A DNA stretch of 64,000 nt from Paralithodes platypus. Lineage: Eukaryota > Arthropoda > Malacostraca > Decapoda > Lithodidae. The DNA is taken from NCBI GenBank assembly GCA_032716605.1, contig CM064512.1, positions 27,519,273 to 27,583,272 of the forward strand, written 5' to 3'. The notes under the pieces are model-generated. The model was not told the origin of the DNA. It searched no databases and saw nothing but the letters and a program-made list of their open reading frames with translations. Position numbers and translations under genes: made by a program. Shown piece by piece: positions 10,690-22,395 of the stretch (the first letter of the stretch is position 1; the number at the start of each line of letters is the position of its first letter).

Positions 10690-10915
10690 TGCACGCTCGT
10701 GATCACGTTCCCGGCTATTTTGACTGCCGTGGGATACAATAATAGGTTGAGCGCCTTGAGGCCCCCCTTCATCCCCCCCCCATGACATATTGTCATCATC
10801 ATATCTATTGCCAGCAGGGGGAAAATCACAGAAAAAAAATAAAAAAACGTGAGCGCACAATTTAAGTAGGCCTAGCCTAAAGTTGTAAACATGACGACCG
10901 ACCGTACGCCCCTAC
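10690..10915. mobile_element. MITE family M2, copy 4 (partial)
   Basis: Contains the family phrases TTCCCGGCTATTTTGACTGC and CATATTGTCATCATCATAT, GCCAGCAGGGGG, and ends GTAAACATGACGACCGACCG. This is the complement of the left end of copies 1 and 2. The opposite end is missing. Confidence 0.5.
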
Positions 10916-11299
10916 CCAATTTAATTTTAGTGATTTAGGGAGTATAGGCTAATTATCTAATATAGGCCAAATAAATTACCAACGGTTTGAACATAGGCTA
11001 GGCTAGGCCTAGGTCCTATGCCAATGAAATTATGAAGTATATGATATATCATATAATTCATATAATGAATAGCCTATAGGCTAGCCTAAACCTAAATAAT
11101 AGATCATAACTTCGACCCAGTGTCAAACTAGAATAATAGGCCTAGGCCTCCCCTATAAATTTGCCAGAAGGATGTTAGGCTAGCCCAGCCTAATCTAGGG
11201 TAAGTTAACCTATAAAATAAATGTTGGCAAAGGCTAGTAGGTAAAGGTCCCATACAGTAGGCTACCTGGCTACACATTATAGGCTAGGCTAATAAAAAG
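10916..11299. other. AGGCCTA-rich filler before Gypsy G1
   Basis: Non-coding sequence full of short TAGGC/GCCTA words (for example TAGGCTAGGCTAGGCCTAGG near 10995), with no longer tandem order. Ends in AAAG (11296-11299), the target-site copy for G1. Confidence 0.5.
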
Positions 11300-14200
11300 T
11301 GTGACGTTAACCACTCCGTTAGAACCGGTAGGATCGCCAGGGCAGTGGATGTGGCTACAGTTGATGTATTATTGTATGCTTTATTTCATATGAAAGCTTG
11401 TGGCATGGGCAGTCCAGAAAGGCTCTTTGTTTTCACCCATGTCAAGGCTTTATATATTTAATTGCTAAGTATATGTTTTATCATTAAGTAGTAATGATAG
11501 GATTTGAGAGAGAGAGAGAGAGAGAGTAGAACAGAGTGTGAGGTGGCGCGCAGTGTTTTTGCCAGGCTCGATGACGTCATAGCTGGCTGGTCTCTTGGGG
11601 ATTGGTTGGAGGAGTTTTTTACCATGCTTGGTGACATCATGTTCGGCTGGCTTCTTTGGCATTGGCTAGAGGACTTGTTACCGCTTTTCCTACGCGGTTC
11701 GAGCTAGTGCTAGTATATATACAGCTTTCTTGCCACTTTCTCTCTCAGATCTGGTTTCTAGAACGCATCCCTCTTATTCCTTTGATATCTGTCGCCCTTA
11801 CTGCACCTGAGAACCTTTTCCTCTGCCTATCTCTCTCATTTCCCATATCTTTCACCACCTTTTATTAATATTATACCCCCTCTGGTTAACTCTGCATAAT
11901 CAGCTTCATGCTGGCCAGTTGTATTGTGCGATAAGGTCTTATATAACCCATGTATTTTAGTTGTTAAGATAAGTTGATCACGAAGCATTGGTTGGCATTC
12001 ATATTGTTCAGTACCGCTTCCTATAATTATTAGTGTTCTGCTAGATTAGATAATGCTAGACTAGGAGTCTGATACTATAAGGTATTATTTCCGATGAGTG
12101 CTGGCTTTAGTTAAAAGCTGCACAACATACCTGAGAACTGGAGTTGATTGGGTAAATTCTAGTCTGTGTGCCATTGAGAAGTAGAGCATGCACGAATGAG
12201 GGCTTTTTGCCTATACCATTCTGCACTGTTCTAGGCTCGGTTGTTTGTCTTTGAGGTACGCCAGGAGAACGCTTGATACTTCGGTATTAAGGTTTCTCAA
12301 GAGAGCTACCCTTCACTATAACGTAATGCTTGACGCACAGACTTGAGATTTGCACTAGGCTATGCGACATGCCATGCGCACCAGTATCTCGTATCATTGA
12401 CTCTTGCTAGACTTCATCAGTCATAGTAGACATTACGTATATTAAACCAATTGATCTTATTATGCATACCCGTTTATGACTACACAAGCATTTCGCAGCC
12501 TAGTTTGATGTATTGAGTGTGACGTTAACCACTCCGTTAGAACCGCATGGCTTGTCCTACAGTGACTCGCTAGGATCGCCAGGGCAGTGGATGTGACTAC
12601 AGTTTATGTATTAGGGTGTGCTTTATTTCATATGAAAGCTCGTGTCATGGGCAGTCCAGAAAGGCTCTTTGTTTTCACCCATGTCAAGGCTTTATATATT
12701 TAATTGTAAAGTATATGTTTTATCATTAACTAGTAATGATGGGATCTGGGAGAGAGAGAGAGAGTAGAACAGAGTGATAGGGGGCGTGCAGTGTTTTTGC
12801 CCCGCTCGATGACGTCACGGCTGGCTGCCTCATGGGGGTTGGTTGAGGGAGGTCCTTACCATGCTATTAGCTCCCTTGCTAGTGGCTAGAGGACTTGTTA
12901 CCGCTTTTTTCCCACGCGGATCGACCTAGTCCCGGTATATATACAGGTTCCTCGCCACTCTCTCCCTCAGATCTGGTTTCTAGAACGCATCTCTCTTTAT
13001 CCTTTGATACCTGTCCCCTGCACTGCACCTGATAATCTTTTCCTCTGCCTATCCCTCTCATTTTCCATATCTTTCACCACCTTTTATTAATATTATACCC
13101 CCTCTGGTTAACTCTGCAAAATCATCTTCATGCTGGCCAGTTGTATTGTGCATTAAGGTCTGATATAACCCATGTATGTTAGTGTTAAGATAAGTTGATC
13201 ACGAAGCATTGGTTGGCATTAATATTGTTTAGTACCGCTTCCTATAATTATTAGTGTTCTGCTGGATTAGATAATGCTAGACTAGGAGTCTGATATTATA
13301 AGGTATTGTTTCCTATGAGTGCTGGCTTTATTTAAAAGCTGCACGACATACCTGAGAACTGGAGTTGATTGAGTAAATTCTAGTCTGTGTGCCATTGAGA
13401 GTAGAGCATGCACGAATGAGGGCTTTTTGCCTATACCATTCTGCACTGTTCTAAGCTCATTGTTTGTCTTTGAGGTACGCCAGGAGAACGCTTAATACTT
13501 CGGTATTAAGGTTTCTCAAGAGAGCTACCCTTCCCTATAACGTAATATTTGACGCACAGACTTGAGATTTGCACTAGGCTATGCGGCATGCCATGCCATG
13601 CGCACCAGTATCTCGTATCATTGACTCTAGCTAGACTTTATCAGTCACAGTAGACATTAAGTATATTAACCTAATTACTCTTTTTATGCATACCCATTTA
13701 TGATTACACAAGCATTTCGCAGCCTAGTTTGATGTATGGAGACACAAACGACTTAGGCTCTTTTTGTTGATAGGAATACTGCATTGTCATGGCGATTATT
13801 ATTGTTGTAGTGTTTAGGATATTCTTGGCTCCGACGGCATTATATATTCTGCCTTTTTGTGTGCATAGCCTGCACGAGCATTGTTCCGCTGCCTGCCTTT
13901 TTGGGTTCCATTTCCGATACGAGCATCTTTATAGCATCTAACATTTAAAGAAGATTCCTTGTTAGTGTTGAAGGACTTTAGTGCACTTTCTTTCATGCAG
14001 GAGTGCCTGACATTTATTGATTAAAGTAACGTAAGCTGTAACTTCTCTTACCACCTTACTTTGCATACCATAACCAAGCACCTTCGGTTATAGGTAGTAA
14101 TAGGCTGTTTTCACATAACATTAAGCCTAGAGTAGACGCACATTTATTGAGAGTTTGATAGCCTATTATTGCATATAGAACTCTGTAGAGTATTTGTGTT

Positions 14201-14902
14201 CTTTGTTCACTGGGAATATACATCAGAGGTTGGATCTAGCGCTTTCCGTTGTAGCATTTATGCCATTACTAGTCCAATGAATAAGGGCCCTGATATATAT
14301 TTAAACCTCAGTCGTAGCATGAGACACAAACGACTTAGGCTCTTTTTGTTGATAGGAATACTGCATTGTCGTGGCGATTATTATTATTGTTGTAGCGTTT
14401 AGGATATTCCTGGCTCCGACTGCATTATATATCCTGCCTTTTTGTGTGCATAGCCTGCACGAGCATTGTTCCGCTGCCTGCCTTTTTGGGTTCCATTTCC
14501 GATTCGAGCATCTTGATAGCATATAACATTTAAAGAAGATTCCTTGTTGGTGTTGAAGGACTTTATTGCACTTTCTTTCATGCAGGAGTGCCTGACATTT
14601 ATTGATTAAAGTAACGTAAGCTGTAATGTCTCTTACCACCTTACTTTGCATACCATAACCACGCCCCTTCGGTTATAGGTAGTAATAGGCTGTTTTCACA
14701 TAACATTAAGCCTAGAGTAGACGCACATTTATTGAGAATTTGATAACCTATTATTGCATATAGAACTCTGGAGAGTATTTGTGTTCTTTGTTCACTGGGA
14801 ATATACATCAGAGGTTGGATCTAGCGCTTTCCGTTAGAGCATTTATGCCGTTACTAGTCCAATGAATAAGAGCCCTGATATATTTAAACCTCAGTCGTAA
14901 CA
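11300..14902 (+). repeat. 5' LTR of G1, split by a solo LTR
   Basis: The outer LTR consists of 11300-12517 and 14324-14902 and matches the 3' LTR (20607-22395) along its length. It lacks 26 bp near 11328 (after GAACCG) that the other copies have. A TATATATA box at 11713-11721 downstream of a (GA)n tract may be the promoter. Many small differences from the 3' LTR indicate an old insertion. Confidence 0.85.
12518..14319 (+). mobile_element. Solo LTR of the G1 family nested in the 5' LTR
   Basis: A full 1802-bp LTR (TGTGACG ... GTAGCA) lies inside the 5' LTR of G1. It is bordered by TGAG at 12514-12517 and 14320-14323, a 4-bp target-site duplication. Removing it and one TGAG gives the uninterrupted sequence seen in the 3' LTR near 21812 (TATTGAGACACAAACG). 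A solo LTR arises by recombination between the two LTRs of a complete insertion, so the family transposed again after G1 landed. Confidence 0.9.
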
Positions 14903-14904
14903 AA

Positions 14905-14914
14905 TGGCGACCTT
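14905..14914 (+). other. Primer-binding site of G1
   Basis: TGGCGACCTT follows the 5' LTR by two bases. The same decamer follows the LTR ends of G2 (38088-38097, minus) and G3 (42763-42772). It should pair with the 3' end of a tRNA ending in ...AAGGTCGCCA; I cannot name the tRNA from sequence alone. Confidence 0.7.
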
Positions 14915-15119
14915 ACCTAGGATTTGGTGAACCTACATTTATTAGCAGGGAACATTTGTTGTTTTGGGGAATATTTTGCGGGGATCAGCAAGAATAAATT
15001 TTGTTTGCAACATAGTATAGCCCTTGAGTATTTCCGAGAATTTTTGTGTGTATATTGAGGTATAAGAGTTTGGGGTGCTTCTTTTCTGAATATTGAGGTG
15101 AGAATTTTTTGTGAGCATC

Positions 15120-16558
15120 ATGTCTTATACCGGATCAGAGGAGAATGGAGACAGTACGTAATGTCGAAACTGAGGAACAGCAGTATGATGAAAGGGTTAA
15201 TCAGGTGAACTGTGAGGAGGATGCTAGGATATTTTTGCAATGGCATGTTACTGCCGAGCGGTTGGAGGGTATGGATCGGTACGGTCTTCAATGCCTGGCC
15301 ACAGCTATCGGTCATGTAGATACTAGCAGCATGACCAGGGATAACTTGATAACGTGTGTACTGGACGTGACTGGTGAGGGTGACTGGTGAGCGAGATGGG
15401 TTGAGTGCTCAGAGCCCTTCGGCCATGCTTCCCCTACACTCGACTCCCAGCCATCCCAGTGGTTTGCCGACCCCGGGTACGCTTCCACAGTTGGGTGGTG
15501 ACTGGCAGGGTGGGTTGCCCCTGGGGGGACCACCGGTAATTTCAAACATTGTAGCACCTTCACCTCCTCAAGGGTTAACTCCAGAATTATTGCTTCAGCT
15601 CGAATTAGCTAAGATCGAAGAGAGAAAGGCTATCAGGGCAGGTGAGATCCAGCAGCAAATAGAATTAGCCAAGATAGAAGAGAGAAAAACTATCAGTCAT
15701 GAGCACATAGAGCTAGCAAAAATCCAAGCTGAGTCGACTAGGTACTGTGCCGACAGGGACGTAGAGAATTCGCGAGTAGAGACAACGGGACAGCGACTTG
15801 GGGCTGGTAACCGTGCTCATGATCAGTCTCTCTCGCACTTATTGAAACTGGTTCCGGTGTTTGATGAGAGTGGTGTAACAGAATTTTTCGCACGCTTTGA
15901 GAAGAAGTGCCAGGAACACCAGTGGCCAGAGAATAAATGGGCAGCACTTGTATCCTCTAGATTTATAGGCAAGGGTCTTAAAGCCTACGATGCGTTACCT
16001 TTGGAGTCATGTATTGTGTATGAGGATCTCAAGGAGGCTGTCCTGAGGGCTTACGAACTGCAACCAGAAACGTACCGTTTGAAGTTCCGGGGTGTAACTA
16101 AGGGAAGAGATAGCACCTTTTTGGAACACGCCCGGGACTTGTCCGATGCTATGGGGAACTGGCTCCGATCTGAGAAGGTAACAACATTTGATGGACTTAA
16201 GCAGTTAATGATGTTGGAGCAGTTCTTTAAGAGCATGGGCGGTGATCTAACTTTGAACTTAAAGGAGAAAAACCCAAGAACTCTAGTCGAAGCAGCAGAA
16301 ATGGCTGATCGACAGCTGTCGTTGATTCGGGGTTGCGGGTCCTCACAGAAGTACGATGCAAGTGCTAGGGACCGTTATCCTCCCCCTCCCCGTAGCAATG
16401 ACACATTTAAACAAAAGAGCAATGAAACTAAAACTGAATCCAAACCTAATACCACGCCATATGAGAAAAGTTAGGGGCTTTTTACATCACAGTATAAGCC
16501 GAAACCGAAATTTATGTGGTTTAAGTGCCACCAGGAGGGTCATAAGGCAAATGAGTGC
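15120..16558 (+). pseudogene. G1 gag with SCAN-like capsid region
   Basis: The ATG at 15120 (MSYTGSEE) matches the start of G2 gag. An early frameshift near 15144 and another near 15385 split it into three. The N-terminal block (EEDARIFLQW...DRYGLQCLATAIG) is followed by a charged helix (ELAKIEERK repeats). The capsid region comes next: LLKLVPVFDESGVTEFFARFEKKCQEH, YELQPETYRLKFRG, then FLEHARDLSDAMGNWLRSEK...LMMLEQFF...EAAEMADR. The last segment, about 60 residues, resembles the vertebrate SCAN domain (WLRPE...LVLEQF). The zinc knuckle at 16517-16558 has W (TGG) in place of its first cysteine, so it should not fold. A stop sits at 16472. Confidence 0.8.
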
Positions 16559-16574
16559 CCTAGTCGACCCTCCT

Positions 16575-17463
16575 CCGGCAGCCGTGTCTTTTGCTCACGG
16601 CATTGGAGTGTTCAAGAGGACATCGGAGTTTGTTAGAGGCAATTCTTCCGAGGTAAATACACTGCCAGTGCAGAAGGATCCGGAAGGCTTATTCCCTGTC
16701 CGTGATGCCTTTAGTGACCACAGGGGACTCGGTTGTGTGGAGTGGGGGGGTAGAAGACATGAGGTGAGAATTTTGCGTGACACTGGGGCATCGCAAACAT
16801 TGTTGAGGAATTTCACTGGTAAACCTGTAAATACGGCGCGGGTGGTTGTGGTTCAGGGAGTTAATGCAACAAGGTCATACCCGCTTGTAAGAAGATGGAA
16901 GTTGATGGTGTGACTCGTGACCTGGATGTAAGAATTGTGGAGAAGTTACCCGTTGGGGGCGTCGACCTCCTTCTCGGCAACGACTTTGCGGGGCCTACTT
17001 CTGAGGCTCCACCCTTAGTCGTTGCCGAGAAGCCGGCCGACGTGAGTAGGGAGGAGCAGGAGTGGGTTGAGAAGTGTCCGGTGCAACCTATGGCGTGTGT
17101 TGTTACCAGATCTCTTGCATCCAAGGAGTCACATTCTGGTCAACAGTCTTTAGACAAGCGGAGGAAAGGTACCGAGAAGGGGTTGGAAGTTGATGCGGTT
17201 GAGAGTTTAGTATCAACGGACATTCACGGGGACCCATTATTAGGACCAATTTTTGAGTCTGGAGAAGACCCATTAACTGTTACTAAGAAGGCAGAGGATG
17301 GGCTTAAAAAGACGAAGAGACAGCAACGATACACAGAGAGAGAGCAACGGGAGGCTAAATTCAATGTAGGAGGGGGGCATGAGTTGTTTCGCAAACACTT
17401 AGATAAGCTTGCTCCTTCGGACATTCGTAAATTGCAATTAGAAGACCCGGAGGTTCTTGAATG
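16575..17463 (+). pseudogene. G1 aspartic protease region
   Basis: The catalytic triad D-T-G is at 16779-16787 (LRDTGASQTLL), followed by the flap-like VVVQGVNATRSYPLV. After a frameshift near 16890 come VGGVDLLLGNDFAG and a linker (KRQQRYTEREQREA...LDKLAPSDIRKLQLEDPEV). G2 has the same order (36249 onward). Retroviral-type proteases act as dimers to cut Gag-Pol. The frame runs into the L2-like insertion at 17469, where the wild-type frame would have continued towards integrase. Confidence 0.8.
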
Positions 17464-17468
17464 TGGTA

Positions 17469-18718
17469 ATAATAATAATAATAATAATAAGCATGTTACT
17501 TATTTCTCATAAGCGCCAATTTTTCCGAAGAATTCACTAGCGCTCGAAAAGAGAAAGAAAAAAGAACAATCACTCAAAAGAAGGCTCATATACAACACAC
17601 ATTTAACAATCACTAGCAGTGGCAAAATAGCCTAAACTCTATAGCCATCTGTCATGACACCTCTCTCATGATCATAGCTTCTCTCAAAGAGAAAAGTCTT
17701 AAGTTGTCTCTTGAAGCATTCAACAGAACTCAGTTGTCTCATGGACAGCGGCAACCTGTTATACAACCTCGGAGCCATGTAGGAGAATGACCTCTCAAAG
17801 AAAGAAGACTGCTGGAAAGCCCTTGGTTCATCAAGACGAAAAGGGTCATTGTCATGACGCACAACTACACCATGGTGTGCCGGTGGGTGCCTGAGCAGCT
17901 CCGCAAGGTACCTAGGCTCACCAAATTTGAGAACCTTAAAAGTCACCAAACACAACTTAAATTCTATTCTTGCTCTTACTGGCAGCCAGTGCAGTTCTAT
18001 GTGAAGAGATGTAGTAGGAGTTCTAGGTGGAACACCAAAAATTAGTCTTGCTGTTAAGAACAGACTGAACTTTCTTCAAAATATAATTTGGAAGACCCAC
18101 CAACAGGGCATTGCAATAATCAACACGAGAGAAGACCAATGAGTGAACCAACGTCAGGAGGCAACGTCTGGTTATAAACGGCTTCACCAAATAGAGATTT
18201 CTGATGTGCAAGTAACAACTTTTAACTATCTGGTTTACATGCTCTTTGAAATCTAATCGGGAGTTCACATATACACCCAGATTTCGAACAGAGTTGGCCG
18301 GTCGCAGCTGAGATCCACCCACATTGATGGAGAGGGCACCTACCATATCATCAGCTCTTCTATTTCCTCGGATGATGAGAATATCAGTTTTACCATCATT
18401 AAGTTTAAGTTTTCTCGCTCTCATCCACTTCTTGATATCAGACATCAACAATTCCATCTTACTCCGTATATCAACTATATTTGTGATTCTCACATAAATC
18501 TGGGTGTCATCTGCATAAAAGTGAAAGGTGACATTATGTGCACGAAGCAGAAGAGACAAACTGCTAATATAAATTATAAATAGGATAGGACCCAAAACTG
18601 ATCCCTGCGGAACACCATACTGCAGGGGTGTCGAGTCCGAGACCACTTGATTTACCATCACACTCTGGGATCTACCTGACAAGTACGACCCAAGAAGCAA
18701 GAGAGCGGAGTCACGCAC
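17469..18718 (-). mobile_element. L2/CR1-like LINE inserted antisense in G1
   Basis: The minus strand encodes GVPQGSVLGPILFIIYI, FHFYADDTQIYV (the catalytic box), SVRNLGVYVNSRLDF and LVHSLVFSRVDYCNALLVGLP. A further frame has FQQSSFFERSFSYMAPRLYNRLPLSMR. It is 5'-truncated, starting just before the RT palm, with a frameshift near 18030. It ends in a (TTA)n tail (17469-17490 on plus as AAT). TGGTA at 17464-17468 and at 18719-18723 is a 5-bp target duplication. Removing one copy and the LINE joins ECG to TGAVE, which matches KCGNGAVE in G2. Confidence 0.85.
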
Positions 18719-18723
18719 TGGTA

Positions 18724-20130
18724 CTGGTGCTGTCGAGTTGAAGGAGGACAGTGATGCACAGTCGGGAGATTTTTACAAGTATCATCATGGAGGTAGCAAC
18801 AAGGTACCCTGACGCGTACCCTATGAGAAATGGGTCAGCGAAGACGGTGGTCCGAAACTTGCTAGTGTATTTTTCCCAGTATGGTTACCCGCGGGAGATT
18901 CAGTCAGACCAAGGATCCAACTTCACTTCTAACCTCTTTGTTCAAGCAATGCCGCAGCATGGGATTGTTACGGTTGTGTCATCTGCGTATCATCCGGAGA
19001 GCCAGGGTGTGTTAGAGCGATGGCACTCAGCCTTGGAATCTGTGCTTCGTTGTTGTTGCTTTGAGAGTGGGAATGGTTGGGATCTTGGCCTGCCATGTGT
19101 TTTATTTGCTGCACGGGAGGTACCTGGGGAAAGTTTGGGATTCAGCCCTAATGAGCTCGTCTTTGGATACCGTGCCAGAGGGCCTCTCCATATGGTTAAA
19201 GAAATATGGGAGGGCGCAGAAAAACCTTTTTCTATGCTCAAGTATGTCCCCGACAGTAGAGAACGGATGTTGCGCAGTCTGGAGTTGGCTGGCCGTAATT
19301 TGACTAGCTCTCAGGCCCTCATGAAGGACAGGTACGACCTCAAGGTTAAACTCAGGGAGTTTCACGTGGGTCAGGAGGTGTTGATTCTACTGCCCCTTGT
19401 AGGTCATCCCTTATCCGCGAAGTACACTGGTCCTTATAGGGTGGTTGAGAGGCTATCGGACCTGGATTGCTTGGTGGCCGCTCCAGACAGATGTATGCGC
19501 AATCAGTTATGTCACGTTAATCTCATGAAGGAGTATGTGAGGCACCCCCCTGAGCCTCGCACTGTGACTGTGATGACATTTAGCAGTCAAGGTCGAGAAG
19601 GAGAACGGGACAGTCAAGCTCAGGTGGAGGATAACTGGAAGGATAAGAAAGTCAAATGGGCGCCTGAGTGTGAGAAGGCGTTTAGAGTAGTAAAACACCT
19701 GTTGTGCACTCACCCGATCCTCAGGGCCCCTGACTTTAGCCTACCTTTCCAACTAGCAACGGATGCTAGTGGTGTGGGGGTTGGTGCCGTCCTTGTGAAA
19801 AAGGACGATGATGGGCTGGAGCAGCCTGTTAGTTTCTGCTCGGAGAAGTTCAATTCAGCCCAGGGAAGCTGCTCTGTTGTCGAGAGGGAGCTGCTGGCAG
19901 TTGCGCTTGCACTGAGGCATTTCGAGGTCTATGTTCCAGCCTATGGTCCGGTCGTTGTAGTTTACACAGATCATCACCCTCTCAAGTTCTTGGACCAGTT
20001 TCACAATCGGAATATGAGGCTGACCAGGTGGTCACTAAGGTTACTGGTATATAACCTGGACATACGCCATATTGCCGGTTGTGACAACGTGGTTGCAGAT
20101 TGTCTTTCAAGGGTATATGATCCTGGGTAG
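18724..20130 (+). pseudogene. G1 integrase fused to RNase H (RT deleted)
   Basis: One frame holds the integrase core from MEVATRYPDAYP on. The second catalytic D is in IQSDQGSNF (18907) and E in GVLERWH (19015), spaced D-x35-E. The C-terminal region follows with FHVGQEVLILLP and a chromo-like GPYRVVERLSD...CHVNLMKEYV. Only about 50 residues later comes the RT/RH border KVKWAPECEKAF, then RNase H ATDASGVGVGAVL, ERELLAVALALRHF, TDHHPLKFL and HIAGCDNVVADCLSR to the stop. The integrase zinc finger and first D are missing, and about 250 residues of RT are gone. The frame stayed open across the RT deletion. Position 18724 is only where coding resumes after the LINE. Confidence 0.85.
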
Positions 20131-20606
20131 ATTGACACACGGGTAGCCTCCTGCTTTAGTTTGAATAGTATTTTGCGCTTGGTGCATGTTGGCTCGCGGT
20201 TGTAGCCCAGCGTATTGGGTCGTAAAGCAGGAGTTGAGCGTTTGGTATAGAAGAAAATACTAGGCTTGCCCCTATAGTGCAGCCGAAATAAACAAATTAA
20301 AAACATAAAAATAAAATAAAAACTCTTTCTTTGATAGTTGAATTTTTTCAGTATGTTATAGCAGTAATTCTGAGTTGCACTCCTCTCAGAATGCTGGGGT
20401 AGAGAAGCTCGCTCTTGAGGAGCATAACTACATATGATTTAACCTATTGTGTTGGGGAGGGTTATAATTTTGTAAAATGTTTTGTTGAGAACTGTGCCAG
20501 ATATTTTACTGCCGCTGGGTGATGGGAAGTAGAGATATAGCATGGGTTCTAACAATCAGATTTTTGTGAGCCTTGGGCCTCTGAGAAAAATCTTGGAGGG
20601 GGGGGG
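20131..20606 (+). other. G1 3' leader and polypurine tract
   Basis: Non-coding. Resembles the equivalent stretch of G2 (33352-33616, minus): CTCAGAATGCTGGGGTAGAG and GTGTTGGGGAGGGTTATAA occur in both. It ends in a purine/G run (20594-20608) directly before the LTR, the likely plus-strand primer. Confidence 0.7.
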
Positions 20607-22395
20607 GGTGACGTTAACCACTCCGTTAGAACCGCATGGCTTGTCCTACGGTGACTCGCTAGGATCGCCAGGGCAGTCGATGTGGCTACAGTTGATGTAT
20701 TATTGTATGCTTTATTTCATATGAAAGCTTGTGTCATGGGCAGTCCAGAAAGGCTCTTTGTTTTCACCCATGTCAAGGCTTTATATATTTAATTGCTAAG
20801 TATATGTTTTATCATTAAGTAGTTATGATAGGATTTGAGAGAGAGAGAGAGAGAGAGAGTAGAACAGAGTGTGAGGTGGCGCGCAGTGTTTTTGCCAGGC
20901 TCGATGATGTCATAGCTGGCTGGTCTCTTGGGGATTGGTTGGAGGAGTTTTTTACCATGCTTGGTGACGTCATGTTCGGCTGGCTTCTTTGGCACTGGCT
21001 AGAGGACTTGTTACCGCTTTTCCTACGAGGTTCGAGCTAGTGCTAGTATATATACAGCTTTCTTGCCACTTTCTCTCTCAGATCTGGTTTCTAGAACGCA
21101 TCCCTCTTATCCCTTTGATATCTGTCGCCCTTACTGCACCTGAGAACCTTTTCCTCTGCCTATCTCTCTCATTTCCCATATCTTTCACCACCTTTTATTA
21201 ATATTATATCCCCTCTGGTTAACTCTGCATAATCAGCTTCATGCTGGCCAGTTGTATTGTGCGTTAAGGTAAGTTGATCACGAAGCATTGGTTGGCATTC
21301 ATATTGTTCAGTACCGTTTCCTATAATTATTAGGGTTCTGCTAGATTAGATAATGCTAGACTAGGAGTCTGATATTATAAGGTATTGTTTCCGATGAGTG
21401 CTGGCTTTCGTTAAAAGCTGCACGACATACCTGAGAACTGGAGTTGATTGGGTAAATTCTAGTCTGTGTGCCATTGAGAGTAGAGCATGCACGAATGAGG
21501 GCTTTTTGCCTATACCATTCTGCACTGTTCTAGGCTCGGTTGTTTGTCTTTGAGGTACACCAGGAGAACGCTTGATACTTCGGTATTAAGGTTTCTCAAG
21601 AGAGCTACCCTTCACTATAACGTAATACTTGACGCACAGACTTGAGATTTGCACTAGGCTATGCGGCATGCCTTGTGCACCAGTATCTCGTATAATTGAC
21701 TCTAGCTAGACTTTATCAGTCATAGTAGACATTAAGTATATTAAACCAATTGCTCTTATTATGCATACCCGTTTATGACTACACAAGCATTTCACAGCCT
21801 AGTTTGATGTATTGAGACACAAACGACTTAGGCTCTTTTTGTTGATAGGAATACTGCATTGTCGTGGCGATTATTATTATTGTTGTAGCGTTTAGGATAT
21901 TCTTGGCTCCGACTGCATTATATATCCTGCCTTTTTGTGTGCATAGCCTGCACGAGCATTGTTCCGCTGCCTGCCTTTTTGAGTTCCATTTCCGATTCGA
22001 GCATCTTGATAGCATCTAACATTTAAAGAAGATTCCTTGTTGGTGTTGAAGGACTTTAGTGCACTTTCTTTCATGCAGGAGTGCCTGACATTTATTGATT
22101 AAAGTAACGTAAGCTGTAACGTCTCTTACCACCTTACTTTGCATACCATAACCAAGCCCCTTCGGTTATAGGTAGTAATAGGCTGTTTTCACATAACATT
22201 AAGCCTAGAGTGGACGCACATTTATTGAGAGTTTGATAACCTATTATTGCATATAGAACTCTGGAGAGTATTTGTGTTCTTTGTTCACTGGGAATATACA
22301 TCAGAGGTTGGATCTAGCGCTTTCCGTTAGAGCATTTATGCCATTACTAGTCCAATGAATAAGAGCCCTGATATATTTAAACCTCAGTCGTAACA
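20607..22395 (+). repeat. 3' LTR of G1
   Basis: About 1.79 kb, ending GTAACA at 22395 and followed by the AAAG target copy. The first two bases read GG in place of TG, so the exact start is hidden in the G run. TATATATA at about 21047 after a (GA)n tract is the likely promoter. Confidence 0.85.

Larger units (their letters stand above)
11300..22395 (+). mobile_element. Gypsy element G1 (Gmr1-like order), degraded
   Basis: The LTRs start TGTGACG and end GTAACA. The 4-bp sequence AAAG lies directly before 11300 and directly after 22395, as expected of a Ty3/Gypsy insertion. From 5' to 3': LTR with a nested solo LTR, primer-binding site, gag, protease, an antisense L2-like LINE insertion, integrase, RNase H, polypurine run, LTR. 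The order protease-integrase-RNase H, with integrase before the RT/RH block, is not the classical Gypsy order. The reverse transcriptase itself is deleted, as is the integrase N-terminus. Several frameshifts add to this, so the copy is dead. Not counting the nested elements it was about 8 kb. Confidence 0.9.

Noticed and set aside
11300..14902. Tandem duplication of LTR halves (A-A-B-B)
   Set aside because: TGAG borders and the intact 3' LTR show a nested solo LTR instead.
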